From: Woeseiaceae bacterium
Lineage (GTDB): Bacteria; Pseudomonadota; Gammaproteobacteria; Steroidobacterales; Woeseiaceae
DNA length: 64,000 nucleotides
Assembly (NCBI GenBank): GCA_021773035.1
Contig: JAJFKU010000001.1
Location: 124,001 to 188,000, forward strand
Direction of reading: 5' to 3'
Shown here: positions 1 to 8,026 of the stretch, in pieces
Numbering within the stretch: the stretch's first letter is position 1
Layout of the letters: each line of letters begins with the position of its first letter
Translations under genes and position numbers: made by a program
Notes under the pieces: model-generated
What the model was told of the DNA's origin: nothing
Databases searched by the model: none
The model's input: only the letters and a program-made list of their open reading frames with translations

Positions 1-1
1 C

Positions 2-343
2 GGCGATGCCGTTGAAGTGGACGGTGAGTATATTCGGATACTCGGGCGCAAGTCTGAAATCATCAACGTTGGCGGTGAGAAAGTCTATCCGGCTGAGGTT
101 GAAAGTACGCTGCAACTCATGGAAGGAGTTGACGAGGTCGTAGTTAAGGGCGAGCCGCACCCTCTTACTGGCAATATCGTTGTAGCTAACGTCAAGTTAG
201 GTACCGATGAAACGCTTGCGCAATTCAGAAAACGCATGCGCGCTTTTTGCTCGTCCCGTCTTGCGCGATTCAAGATTCCACAGAAAGTAGAGCTGGTGGA
301 GAATTCCTTGCACGGCGAGCGATTCAAGAAGATGAGGAAGTAG
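2..343 (+). CDS. AMP-dependent acyl-CoA synthetase/ligase, C-terminal part (5' end outside window)
   Basis: The window opens inside this gene; the reading frame is open from base 2 and 113 codons remain. They encode the C-terminal lid domain of the ANL adenylating superfamily, recognised from GEYIRILGRKSE followed by INVGGEKVYPAEVE. Such enzymes activate a carboxylic acid as acyl-AMP and pass it to CoA or a carrier protein. At the extreme C-terminus, where most members have a catalytic NGK lysine, the sequence reads HGERFKKMRK, so the usual lysine position is Glu unless a neighbouring Lys substitutes. The stop codon overlaps the GTG start of the next gene by one base, so the two are probably co-translated. 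Substrate is not deducible from the fragment. Confidence 0.9.
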   Translation, partial: GDAVEVDGEYIRILGRKSEIINVGGEKVYPAEVESTLQLMEGVDEVVVKGEPHPLTGNIVVANVKLGTDETLAQFRKRMRAFCSSRLARFKIPQKVELVENSLHGERFKKMRK

Positions 344-1047
344 TGCATTCGGTCGAGCACAACAATCATACGCATCGCATCAGAGAGATCACCTGCGCCG
401 ACACGGAGGATATGAACACCGTCGCAGACCTCCACATCGAATTGCTGGGGTTCGGTCCCATGGCGGCTCTCGGGAGACGATTTATTCGCGATGCCTGCTA
501 CGCCAATAATATGCGGGACGGGCAGCTTCGAGTTTCTGTGTACGAAATCGATGGCGTCATTGGCGGTTTCATAGCGTACACGGATCAGTCTATTTCATTC
601 CACAGGTCGTCGCTGAGCAAACACTGGTTCAAGACGGGTCTGACGCTGTTGATGTCGTTACTGGAAGACCCGAGACGAATCGCCGCACTCTGGAGGGCGT
701 TTGCGGTCCTTGGCTCGCGCCGCTCGGAACAAGAAGTTGTCGGCGTGGACCCGATGGGCGAGGTCGTGTGTATCGCCGTTCAGCCGAAGTACCTGAAGTC
801 AGAGTATCGTACAGAGAGCGGGGCGCGTGCGGGTGGCGCGTTGGTCGTTTACGCTGCGCATCAATTGAACGAACTGGGTGTGAGCATGATGCGAATGCTC
901 GTAGACGACGACAACAAAGCCGTGCTGTTCCTGTACCGGGCGCTCGGCGCGAACTTCGAATCCTACGAGCAAGCCGGCAAGCCGACCGTACAGGTCTGGT
1001 TCGATATTCAGAAGCTGGTCCATGTTCGAGGCAATCCGTGGGCATAG
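343..1047 (+). CDS. GNAT-family N-acetyltransferase-like protein
   Basis: About 234 residues from a GTG start that overlaps the stop of the upstream ligase (TAGTG); an upstream in-frame ATG at 247 would lie well inside that gene and is less likely. The order is GNAT-like: a DLHIELL helix near the N-terminus, a central strand VVCIAVQPKYLKSEY, a Gly/Ala-rich turn (ARAGGALVVYAA) in the acetyl-CoA loop position, then DNKAVLFLYRALGANF, which matches the C-terminal 'N..A..lYek.GF' signature. The acceptor substrate is unknown. Coupling to an acyl-activating enzyme inside an exopolysaccharide-type locus suggests acylation of a sugar or amino sugar, which is inference. It ends 12 bp before a convergent gene. 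Confidence 0.75.
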   Translation: MHSVEHNNHTHRIREITCADTEDMNTVADLHIELLGFGPMAALGRRFIRDACYANNMRDGQLRVSVYEIDGVIGGFIAYTDQSISFHRSSLSKHWFKTGLTLLMSLLEDPRRIAALWRAFAVLGSRRSEQEVVGVDPMGEVVCIAVQPKYLKSEYRTESGARAGGALVVYAAHQLNELGVSMMRMLVDDDNKAVLFLYRALGANFESYEQAGKPTVQVWFDIQKLVHVRGNPWA

Positions 1048-1059
1048 GTAGATACGTGC

Positions 1060-2142
1060 TCAGTTAGGACCTCGTGTTTTTCGCGCCGCGTAGGATATTT
1101 GCAGTGCCGCTCCTATTGATGCACCCAGTGTATTCATGACGACGTCGACCAACGAAGCGATTCGCTGCGGCGAAAAAAACTGAAGTAGCTCTGCGATCAG
1201 ACTCAACGAGCAGGCGGTCAGCGTCACTTGAAGGATGACGACGCCTGGTGCACGTCCGGCCAAAAATGCGGCAAGAGCAACGCCGAGAAAGAACGTGGCG
1301 ACGAAGTTGAGGAACATGTCTGTGCCGTTGAATATTTGCTTGTCCAGTCGAAGTATATTTTCCAGTTTGATAATGCGGGGCCACTCATAGCTGTGAAACG
1401 GGATTGACGTCCCGTCCTGCGCCTCAAGTCTGTATTGGCCCGTTGTCGGTATAGCCAGCCGAAGTACTGCATCTGATCGTGCGGTTTTTACCAGGTAAGA
1501 GCGGTGAATACCGGCGGCATCCGAGGCATCCGGGGCCGAGGCATACAGACGCAGCAACTCGAGTTGTCCAGCCCAGGGGTAATCACCCAGGTCGAGGTTT
1601 CCGATCACAAGGCGCGCGTCGAATGCCCAGTCCCGAGGTGGTCGATCCCACGCCGCCGATCCGGCGAAAACCCCGTCTGCGTACAGCGCGGCGCCATCCG
1701 CCGTTGCCACATAAAGATAGTGGCGGCTCTTCCCGGGACTGATCACGCCCGTGAATCGGGCGCTGCGATTCCTGTGCAGGACGGCGAGCGATTCGTTGTG
1801 TTGCTCCACAGCCCAGTTGAATTCCGGTCCGGTGGAATATGAGAGAATCGAGCCAACGTAACTACGCCCTGACATGGCTGGCCTGGCAACGAATTCTACA
1901 GCAAAGGGCGTGTTTACGAAGCTGGCAGAATTCAGGTCCACCGGCCCGGGAGGAGTGGTGACCAGGCTCCATATGCCGAATTCCAGCCCGTCAGGCCCGA
2001 TTGCCTGGACGTCCGAGGGCCCGCTGGCACTGGGTACAGCAGGTGGAACGGTTGCATACAGAAAAGCGCCTGCGAGGGCGATTGAAACGACCAGAGCCCA
2101 TCGCCGTGGTCGATCGAATGTTGTGGCTGTCTTGAATTTCAT
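1060..2142 (-). CDS. LamG-like domain fused to VanZ-like membrane domain
   Basis: A 360-residue protein with an N-terminal membrane anchor (about residues 15-32, after RPRRWALVV). A concanavalin/LamG-like periplasmic region follows at roughly residues 45-215 (FAVEFVARP, SRHYLYVATADGAALYADG, WAGQLELLRLY). The C-terminus (about 245-350) is VanZ-like: it has NGTDMFLNFVATFFLGVAL, a SLIAELLQFFSPQR stretch and DVVMNTLGASIGAAL, the usual 'iE..Q.f...R..s..Dv..Nt.Ga..G' pattern. VanZ-like proteins are common in exosortase-linked loci, but their role is poorly known. A glycan-binding outer domain on a VanZ membrane part suggests contact with the exported polysaccharide (inference). AAGG lies about 8 bases before the ATG. 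It is divergent from the acyl-CoA ligase at 2270. Confidence 0.8.
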   Translation of the reverse strand: MKFKTATTFDRPRRWALVVSIALAGAFLYATVPPAVPSASGPSDVQAIGPDGLEFGIWSLVTTPPGPVDLNSASFVNTPFAVEFVARPAMSGRSYVGSILSYSTGPEFNWAVEQHNESLAVLHRNRSARFTGVISPGKSRHYLYVATADGAALYADGVFAGSAAWDRPPRDWAFDARLVIGNLDLGDYPWAGQLELLRLYASAPDASDAAGIHRSYLVKTARSDAVLRLAIPTTGQYRLEAQDGTSIPFHSYEWPRIIKLENILRLDKQIFNGTDMFLNFVATFFLGVALAAFLAGRAPGVVILQVTLTACSLSLIAELLQFFSPQRIASLVDVVMNTLGASIGAALQISYAARKTRGPN

Positions 2143-2269
2143 ACCAGCAACCTTCTACCATAATCTGCAGGGATTTCCTTCACACTTAACAACGTGATGC
2201 GTTTCATTGCGCATTGAAACGGGAAGCCTGATAATTTCGCGATACCCCATTCCGGACCTGAAATACACT

Positions 2270-3850
2270 ATGGACTACTTGATTCACGACCTCGTTTCCA
2301 GCGCTGCACGGCGTCATGCCGATGCGACTGCTGTCGTCTGCGAGGGCGAGCAACTGAGCTACGCGGCGCTCGATCAGAAAGTAAACGAGGTCGCGACAGG
2401 TCTGGTAGCTGCGGGCCTGCGCAAGCACGATCGGGTTGCGATTTACCTGACCAAAAAGACCGAAAACGTGCTCGGGATGTTTGGCACTGCGCGGGCTGGC
2501 GGCATCTTCGTTCCTGTCAATCCGGTCCTCAAAGCGCCTCAGGTCGGGCACATTCTTGGAGACTCGGGCGCCCGGGTACTGATAACCACCAGCGACCGCT
2601 TAAGGTCTCTGGGTGCGGTCCTCGATTCTTGTCCGAAGTTGGCGCTGATTGTGCTGGTGGACGACAAAGAGCCCGATGTGGGATTGGCGGATGGGACGCG
2701 TGCGCTTGGCTGGACCGAACTTCTAGGTGGTGGCCGGGCGGATCCGCATCGAGTCGTCGACATCGATGTTGCGGCGATTCTCTATACGTCGGGCAGCACA
2801 GGGAATCCGAAGGGAGTCGTGTTATCGCATCGCAACATGCTCGCGGGCGCCGAGAGCGTTGCGACGTATCTCGAGAATACACATACGGATCGGCTGCTTG
2901 CTGTTCTCCCGTTCAGCTTCGATGTGGGCTTTAGCCAGTTAAGCACAGCGTTCTGCACGGGGGCGACAGTCGTGCTGCATGACTATTTCTTGCCCAAGGA
3001 CCTTGTGAAGATAGTCGAAAAGGAGCGCATCAACTGTATCACCGGAGTGCCGCCGTTGTGGATGCAAATCGCCGACCAACAATGGCCGGAAGCCATCGGA
3101 TCGCAGATCCGTATGTTCGCAAACACTGGCGGTAAGATGCCCCAGCCTCTGCTGCAGCGTTTGCGGGATCACTTTCCCAAGGCAAGACCATTCCTGATGT
3201 ACGGACTGACCGAGGCGTTTCGATCAACCTACCTCCCACCCGAGGAGGCTGACAAGCGGCCGGACTCCATTGGTAAGGCTATTCCCAACGCGGAAATCCT
3301 CGTCGTGAGGGAAGACGGCAGCATTTGTGACGACGACGAATCCGGTGAGCTCGTGCATCGCGGCGCGCTTGTGTCGCTGGGCTACTGGAACGATCCTGAG
3401 AGGACGGCGGAGCGTTTCAAACCGGTGCCGGAGGTCGCGTGCCGAGGCATGCATGAAGAACTGGCGGTCTGGTCGGGCGATGTCGTCAAACGCGATAAGG
3501 ACGGATTTCTTTATTTTATCGGCCGCAAAGATGGCATGATCAAAACCAGCGGTTATCGCGTTAGCCCAACCGAAGTGGAGGAAACAGCTTTTGCCTCCGG
3601 CTTCGTAAGTGAAGCCGTCGCAATTGGCGTCGAGGATGATCGGCTCGGACAAAAAATAGTCCTGGTCGCTACCCCTGCTTCGAGTGCTAAAGAAGAGGCA
3701 GACGCCTTAAGTGCATATATGCGAGGGAATCTGCCGGCATTCATGGTGCCGGCCAGGATCGAGTGGCGCGAATCGCTGCCAAGAAACCCGAACGGGAAGA
3801 TCGACAGAAAGGTACTCGAACAGGAGTTGGTGAGTCATCATGACAACTGA
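2270..3850 (+). CDS. Acyl-CoA ligase (AMP-forming), exosortase A system-associated
   Basis: A 526-residue ANL-superfamily enzyme starting at ATG MDYLIHDLV; the 21 extra upstream in-frame codons do not look protein-like. It has the P-loop-like AMP motif YTSGSTGNPKGVVLSHRN (about residues 166-183), the adenine-binding YGLTEAFRSTYL, the hinge region GRKDGMIKTSGYRVSPTEVE and the catalytic C-terminal lysine in NPNGKIDR. Size and neighbours (a PLP decarboxylase overlapping its 3' end by 11 bp, an ACP, and hydrolases 1 and 2) match the acyl-CoA ligase family found with exosortase A loci (TIGR03098). The product is probably an acyl-CoA or acyl-ACP used in the locus; the real substrate is unknown. Confidence 0.9.
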   Translation: MDYLIHDLVSSAARRHADATAVVCEGEQLSYAALDQKVNEVATGLVAAGLRKHDRVAIYLTKKTENVLGMFGTARAGGIFVPVNPVLKAPQVGHILGDSGARVLITTSDRLRSLGAVLDSCPKLALIVLVDDKEPDVGLADGTRALGWTELLGGGRADPHRVVDIDVAAILYTSGSTGNPKGVVLSHRNMLAGAESVATYLENTHTDRLLAVLPFSFDVGFSQLSTAFCTGATVVLHDYFLPKDLVKIVEKERINCITGVPPLWMQIADQQWPEAIGSQIRMFANTGGKMPQPLLQRLRDHFPKARPFLMYGLTEAFRSTYLPPEEADKRPDSIGKAIPNAEILVVREDGSICDDDESGELVHRGALVSLGYWNDPERTAERFKPVPEVACRGMHEELAVWSGDVVKRDKDGFLYFIGRKDGMIKTSGYRVSPTEVEETAFASGFVSEAVAIGVEDDRLGQKIVLVATPASSAKEEADALSAYMRGNLPAFMVPARIEWRESLPRNPNGKIDRKVLEQELVSHHDN

Positions 3851-5093
3851 AAAAGCGCAGGGAACAAACCTGCCGGTTCACGCCGAGATCGAGGCCTTTG
3901 AGGTTGTCGACAACAGTCTTGTCATTGGCGGGCAGAGACTGGTTGACGTCGCATCGAGGGTGGGCAAAACGCCGTTCTATGCCTACGATCGCCAGCTGAT
4001 CGAAAAGCGAATCGGCCAACTTCGTGAGGGCTTACCGCAGGATATCGATCTGCACTATGCGATAAAGGCAAATCCAATGCCCGCTGTTGTCAACTTTATC
4101 GCTCCGCTGGTCGACGGGCTCGACATTGCATCGGCAGGTGAAATGCACGTCGCGCTGGATTCTGGCATGGACCCGAGGGAAATAAGTTTCGCGGGGCCCG
4201 GTAAGAGTGTCGAGGAGCTAACGCAGGCGATAGCCGCTGGCATCACGGTCACGCTGGAGTCGGAAACCGAGATGGAAAGGGCGTGCGCAGTTGGCTCAGG
4301 ACTTGGAATTCGGCCGCGTGTTGCGGTGCGGGTCAACCCGGATTTCGAGCTCAAGGCGTCGGGGATGAAAATGTCGGGCGGGCCCAAGCAATTTGGCATC
4401 GACGCAGAAATCGTTCCACAGATTCTCGAGAAGATAGGACGCCGGGCACTTGAGTTTGTCGGCTTCCATATTTTTTGCGGCTCGCAGAATCTCCGTGAAG
4501 ACGCAATTATCGATGCACAACAGAAGACCGTTGAACTGGCCCTCAAACTGGCAGCGGCGGCGCCTCAAGCACCGGCCTTCATCAACATCGGAGGCGGATT
4601 CGGCATTCCCTACTTCCCTGGCGACAAGCCGATTCAATTGCACGAGATAGGCGCGGGACTCGAGCGGCACGTTGAACGAGTCAGGAACGTGCTTGGTGAT
4701 ACGAAACTGGTATTGGAACTCGGGCGCTATATGGTCGGTGAGTCTGGTATCTATGTATGCCGGGTCCGTGACAGAAAAGTTTCGAGGGGCCAGGTTTTTC
4801 TGGTTGTCGATGGTGGCTTGCATCATCATCTCGCCGCGTCCGGCAATTTTGGCCAGGTGATCAGGAAGAACTACCCGGTGATTATCGGCAACAGGGTCGA
4901 GTCTCCTGAGACTGAATCGCAAATGGTGGTGGGTCCGCTTTGTACGCCACTGGATATTCTGGGGGCAGCGATGGAGCTGCCAGTCGCCCAAATCGATGAT
5001 CTGGTCGTCGTGTTTCAATCAGGAGCGTACGGCCTGACGGCGAGTCCACTCGGGTTCCTGTCGCATCCTGTGCCAGCCGAAATACTGATTTGA
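3840..5093 (+). CDS. PLP-dependent decarboxylase, exosortase A system-associated
   Basis: A 417-residue fold-type III PLP decarboxylase of the diaminopimelate/ornithine decarboxylase family. The PLP lysine sits in HYAIKANPMPAV (about residue 76). GGGFGIPYFPGD forms the phosphate-binding glycine loop, and CTPLD plus QSGAYG near the C-terminus supply the second-subunit active-site residues. It matches the exosortase-A-associated group (TIGR03099) in size and context. The ATG lies inside the last codons of the acyl-CoA ligase (11-bp overlap), which shows translational coupling. The amino acid decarboxylated is not predictable. A plausible role is supplying an amine or modified amino acid for conjugation in the polysaccharide or lipid made by the locus (inference). 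Confidence 0.9.
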   Translation: MTTEKAQGTNLPVHAEIEAFEVVDNSLVIGGQRLVDVASRVGKTPFYAYDRQLIEKRIGQLREGLPQDIDLHYAIKANPMPAVVNFIAPLVDGLDIASAGEMHVALDSGMDPREISFAGPGKSVEELTQAIAAGITVTLESETEMERACAVGSGLGIRPRVAVRVNPDFELKASGMKMSGGPKQFGIDAEIVPQILEKIGRRALEFVGFHIFCGSQNLREDAIIDAQQKTVELALKLAAAAPQAPAFINIGGGFGIPYFPGDKPIQLHEIGAGLERHVERVRNVLGDTKLVLELGRYMVGESGIYVCRVRDRKVSRGQVFLVVDGGLHHHLAASGNFGQVIRKNYPVIIGNRVESPETESQMVVGPLCTPLDILGAAMELPVAQIDDLVVVFQSGAYGLTASPLGFLSHPVPAEILI

Positions 5094-5106
5094 TTGGGGT
5101 GTTCTG

Positions 5107-5814
5107 TCAGCGCTCAGACGTGCGGTTGAGCTTCCGTGTCACATCAATGCTCTGCGCCGGATAGGAATCAGGCCTGATAGAAAGATGGAGGAACGGGCGA
5201 AGCGGCGAGATCATCAGCTGTACCCGGCCGATAACGACGAACAGGACGTCAGCACAGCGTACGGCCCCCATACTCTTGTGCGACTGGAATGAAGTGACAT
5301 TGAATCTTGAGATCCTGCTCACGGACCAAACCCGCCCGGACGCAGACAAGGCCTGGTTGATGGCATCCCACAGCCGGGCGAACATGAGTGTTCCCCTGTG
5401 CTGTGGCAGAACGAAGACATCGAAATCCCAGCCGGTCTGCGCCTCCGGCAACGGCGTGAACAGGCACCTGACCTCGTCTTCGATATAATTCCCGAAAGAG
5501 AGCCAGCCGTGGCCCAGGAGTTCGTCTCGCTGCGCCAATACGACGCAGACATAGTCGTGGGAAAAACGCTCGCGGATCATCGACTCGGTGGCGGTCATTT
5601 GCTCGGCGTATGGCGCTATGTCTGTCCAGTTCTTACAGACCACAGTGTGCTGATCTTTGGCCGGCCTTAGTCTCGGCCGGACGACTGGCTGAGCAACCAT
5701 CGAGTAGTAGAAGAAGATACGCCTGCCGAACAGGCGCTCGACAGCCCGGTCGGCCAGGTAAAAAAAACCGGGCAGAAATCCGAGCTCCCGAAAGGGTTGA
5801 ATCAGCCTGTGCAT
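5107..5814 (-). CDS. GNAT/FemAB-like acyltransferase-like protein
   Basis: A 235-residue protein starting at ATG MHRLIQPFRELG; the frame is open further upstream to a TTG at 5877, so the start is uncertain. The central part (HDYVCVVLAQRDELLGHGWLSF, then WDFDVFVLPQHRGTLMFARLWDAI) has the beta-strand/'R/Q-x-x-G-x-G/L' turn typical of GNAT folds. ISRFNVTSFQSHKSMGAVRC matches the C-terminal 'N..s...h.k.Ga' signature. It lies opposite to the XrtA operon and ends 13 bp after the decarboxylase. Proteins of this size and type accompany exosortase A loci. The acceptor is unknown. Confidence 0.65.
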   Translation of the reverse strand: MHRLIQPFRELGFLPGFFYLADRAVERLFGRRIFFYYSMVAQPVVRPRLRPAKDQHTVVCKNWTDIAPYAEQMTATESMIRERFSHDYVCVVLAQRDELLGHGWLSFGNYIEDEVRCLFTPLPEAQTGWDFDVFVLPQHRGTLMFARLWDAINQALSASGRVWSVSRISRFNVTSFQSHKSMGAVRCADVLFVVIGRVQLMISPLRPFLHLSIRPDSYPAQSIDVTRKLNRTSER

Positions 5815-5951
5815 GCAGGCATTAGACACGGCATTTGTGTGATCTGCAATTGGAAGAATCGTGCGAGTATGACGCAATTCATGGCAGTGCGGTGTCCATA
5901 CGGATATGATCCGGTGCTTGAGTTAATCTCGGAAAAGGACTGAGGAAATCA

Positions 5952-6197
5952 ATGATCGAAGAAGTACGCACAATTCTGGGGCAGGCGCTCCAGCTGGGAG
6001 ACCGGGTCCAGTCGTTTGACGCCGATACCCGTCTTCTCGGTGAGCTGCCCGAATTGGACTCTATGGCTGTCGTAACGATTATTACGAGCCTCGAGGACAA
6101 CTATGGGTTCGTCGTCGAAGATGATGAAATCTCGGCGGAGACATTCTTAACACTTGGTTCATTGACTGAGTTCGTGGAGCAAAAGACGTCGGAGTGA
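5952..6197 (+). CDS. Acyl carrier protein
   Basis: An 81-residue acidic, helical acyl carrier protein. Ser37 in ELDSMAVV is the phosphopantetheine attachment site (canonical DSL/DSM). It is preceded by GGACTGAGGAAATCA, a good ribosome-binding site. The stop overlaps the GTG start of the downstream hydrolase (GTGA). The neighbourhood (acyl-CoA ligase, PLP decarboxylase, alpha/beta hydrolases) indicates a dedicated carrier for an acyl or aminoacyl group in the exosortase-A locus rather than the housekeeping fatty acid ACP, whose fabG/fabF neighbours are absent. Confidence 0.92.
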   Translation: MIEEVRTILGQALQLGDRVQSFDADTRLLGELPELDSMAVVTIITSLEDNYGFVVEDDEISAETFLTLGSLTEFVEQKTSE

Positions 6198-7033
6198 CTT
6201 CGCAAACTGCGGGCTATTCCGTCAGTCCTTTCTACCTGGATGCCGCGGCGGGCCGGCTGTTTGCTGTCAGTTTCGAACCCGCGGGAGAACGGCGAGGGCA
6301 GCTGCTTTTCTGTCCGCCGTTTGCGGAAGAGTTGAACAAGTCCCGTCGTATGATGAACCTGGCGGCACGACATCTTGCTGCCGCCGGGCATGCCGTCCTG
6401 ATCGTTGATCTCTACGGGACCGGTGATAGCAGCGGGGGCTTTGAAGATGCGCGGTGGGAGACGTGGATAAGCGACCTCGAGTACGGCGTTCGCTGGCTTG
6501 CTCGGAATCGAGAGACCAAAGTCGATCTTTGTGGAATTCGTTTGGGCGCAAATATGGCTCTTGCAGTCAGTGAGCGAATGCCCGGCCGGATTGACAATCT
6601 GTTGCTCTGGCAACCACTACTGTCGGGTAAGACGCACATGACGCAGTTCCTGCGTTTGAAACTCGCAGCACAACTCACTGCACCGGGCCCGAAGACCAGC
6701 ACAGCGGAGCTACGTGCTGCGGCAGACTCTGGTGAGGTAATTGAGGTCGCCGGGTATTCGTTGCACCCGGACCTTATTGTCGCGATTGACGAGCAGGACC
6801 TGCGTGGCCTCATGGCACCGAAAGGCGCTAGTATCAGCTGGTTCGAGGTCGTGGCGGACGAGGGGCGGGGTCTCGGTATATCGTCGTCAAAGTTGGGAGA
6901 CGGCTGGCGAGCAGCCGGCGTCGACCTGCAACAGGCAGTTGTACAAGGGGAGCAGTTCTGGACCTCTCCCGAGATCACACTGGCGCCAGAACTAATCGAA
7001 CGGACGGTGAGTCGAGTTGCAACCGCACCCTGA
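6194..7033 (+). CDS. Alpha/beta hydrolase, exosortase A system-associated (hydrolase 2 type)
   Basis: A 279-residue alpha/beta-hydrolase-fold protein from a GTG start overlapping the ACP stop codon. Fold signatures are LLFCPPFAEELNKSRRMM, the DLYGTGDSSGGF turn after strand 4 and the nucleophile elbow region DLCGIRLGANMAL. Where a GxSxG serine is expected the sequence is G-I-R-L-G, so Arg sits at the nucleophile position; I recall the same in relatives, so the family may be non-hydrolytic or use other chemistry. Order and overlap with hydrolase 1 match TIGR03101/TIGR03100 pairs of exosortase A loci. A role in releasing or transferring the ACP-bound group is possible but unproven. Confidence 0.88.
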   Translation: MTSQTAGYSVSPFYLDAAAGRLFAVSFEPAGERRGQLLFCPPFAEELNKSRRMMNLAARHLAAAGHAVLIVDLYGTGDSSGGFEDARWETWISDLEYGVRWLARNRETKVDLCGIRLGANMALAVSERMPGRIDNLLLWQPLLSGKTHMTQFLRLKLAAQLTAPGPKTSTAELRAAADSGEVIEVAGYSLHPDLIVAIDEQDLRGLMAPKGASISWFEVVADEGRGLGISSSKLGDGWRAAGVDLQQAVVQGEQFWTSPEITLAPELIERTVSRVATAP

Positions 7034-7892
7034 AGAACAAGCGCTGGTAATTCCCTGCGGCGCAGAAGATCTCGTCGGCATCGTGCATTGCCCTGAACAT
7101 CCTGAATCTACTGGAGTGCTGGTCTTAACCGGCGGGCCGCAGTACAGGGTCGGTAGCCATCGCCAGTTTGTGTTGTTGGGGCGCAGCCTGAGTCTTGCCG
7201 GCATTGCAGTGATGCGTTTTGATTATCGTGGCATGGGCGATAGCAGTGGCGACCCGACGGATTTCGAACATTGTGAAGCGGACATTCGGGCAGCGGTCGA
7301 CAAATTCCTCGAGACCGTACCAGGATTGGAACGCGTAGTGCTCTGGGGATTGTGCGACGCGGCCTCGGCGTCGATGATTTACGCCTGTTCCGATGCCAGG
7401 ATCAGCGGACTGGTGTTGCTCAATCCATGGGCGCGAACTGAGGCCGGTGAGGCTCAAACGCTGCTGAAGCACTATTACCTCAGACGCCTTTTCAGCGCTG
7501 AATTCTGGCGAGGGTTCTTCACCGGCGGTCTGGCAATTGGCGATGCCCTTCGTTCGTTGCTGGGAAATGTCAGGCAGGCCATGTCCAGCGACGGCGAGGA
7601 GATCGTTGCAGGACGCAGTGAGAACTTCATTGATCGGATGCAACAGGGACTCGAGGCATTTGCCGGACAGACGCTGCTTATCATGAGTGGTGACGATCTC
7701 ACGGCCGCCGAATTCCGTAGCCTGGCCAACTCGTCCAGGGACTGGCGCCGAATCCTGGGCCGCTCGAGTTGCGTCCAGAGAGACATCCCGGCTGCAAATC
7801 ACACTTTTTCGTCAGCAGAATGGCGGAGTGAGGTTGAGTTATTGACTCGCGACTGGGTTCTAAAGCACATGAACAAGCCGGGCCAGGCTTAA
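7017..7892 (+). CDS. Alpha/beta hydrolase, exosortase A system-associated (hydrolase 1 type)
   Basis: A 291-residue alpha/beta hydrolase beginning at TTG (MQPHPEEQAL), overlapping hydrolase 2 by 17 bp after a GGTGAG ribosome-binding site. It has the N-terminal strand block GVLVLTGGPQYRVGSHRQF, a MRFDYRGMGDSSGDP turn and the nucleophile elbow VLWGLCDAASASM, where Cys takes the usual Ser place (G-L-C-D-A). A C-terminal NHTFSSAEW supplies a candidate catalytic His. Family membership (TIGR03100) rests on motif, size and position next to hydrolase 2. Substrate is unknown. This is the last gene of the compact + strand block that starts at 5952. Confidence 0.88.
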   Translation: MQPHPEEQALVIPCGAEDLVGIVHCPEHPESTGVLVLTGGPQYRVGSHRQFVLLGRSLSLAGIAVMRFDYRGMGDSSGDPTDFEHCEADIRAAVDKFLETVPGLERVVLWGLCDAASASMIYACSDARISGLVLLNPWARTEAGEAQTLLKHYYLRRLFSAEFWRGFFTGGLAIGDALRSLLGNVRQAMSSDGEEIVAGRSENFIDRMQQGLEAFAGQTLLIMSGDDLTAAEFRSLANSSRDWRRILGRSSCVQRDIPAANHTFSSAEWRSEVELLTRDWVLKHMNKPGQA

Positions 7893-7928
7893 GAACTGGG
7901 CAGTTCGTCGCGCGACGGTTAGCAAAGC

Positions 7929-7959
7929 TTGGTATCTTGATAGCTGGCTGATTAGCTGC
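7929..7959 (+). promoter_or_regulatory. Two overlapping weak sigma-54 promoter-like elements
   Basis: TTGGTATCTTGATAGCT (7929-7945) and CTGGCTGATTAGCTGC (7944-7959) each have GG and GC separated by exactly 10 bases, the spacing needed for -24/-12 promoters. Both deviate from TGGCACG-N4-TTGC at several positions, so this is tentative. They would drive the secreted LamG/Calx-beta gene at 8027. Confidence 0.3.
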
Positions 7960-8026
7960 CTTGATTATGTAAAATTAGCAGCGAATCAGACAGTTAGGAA
8001 GCTGCTGACTAATTACTGCCTATGGG

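Noticed and set aside
7893..7916. Terminator after hydrolase 1 (GAACTG/CAGTTC and GTCGCGCGAC inverted repeats)
   Set aside because: Stems are short and no T run follows.
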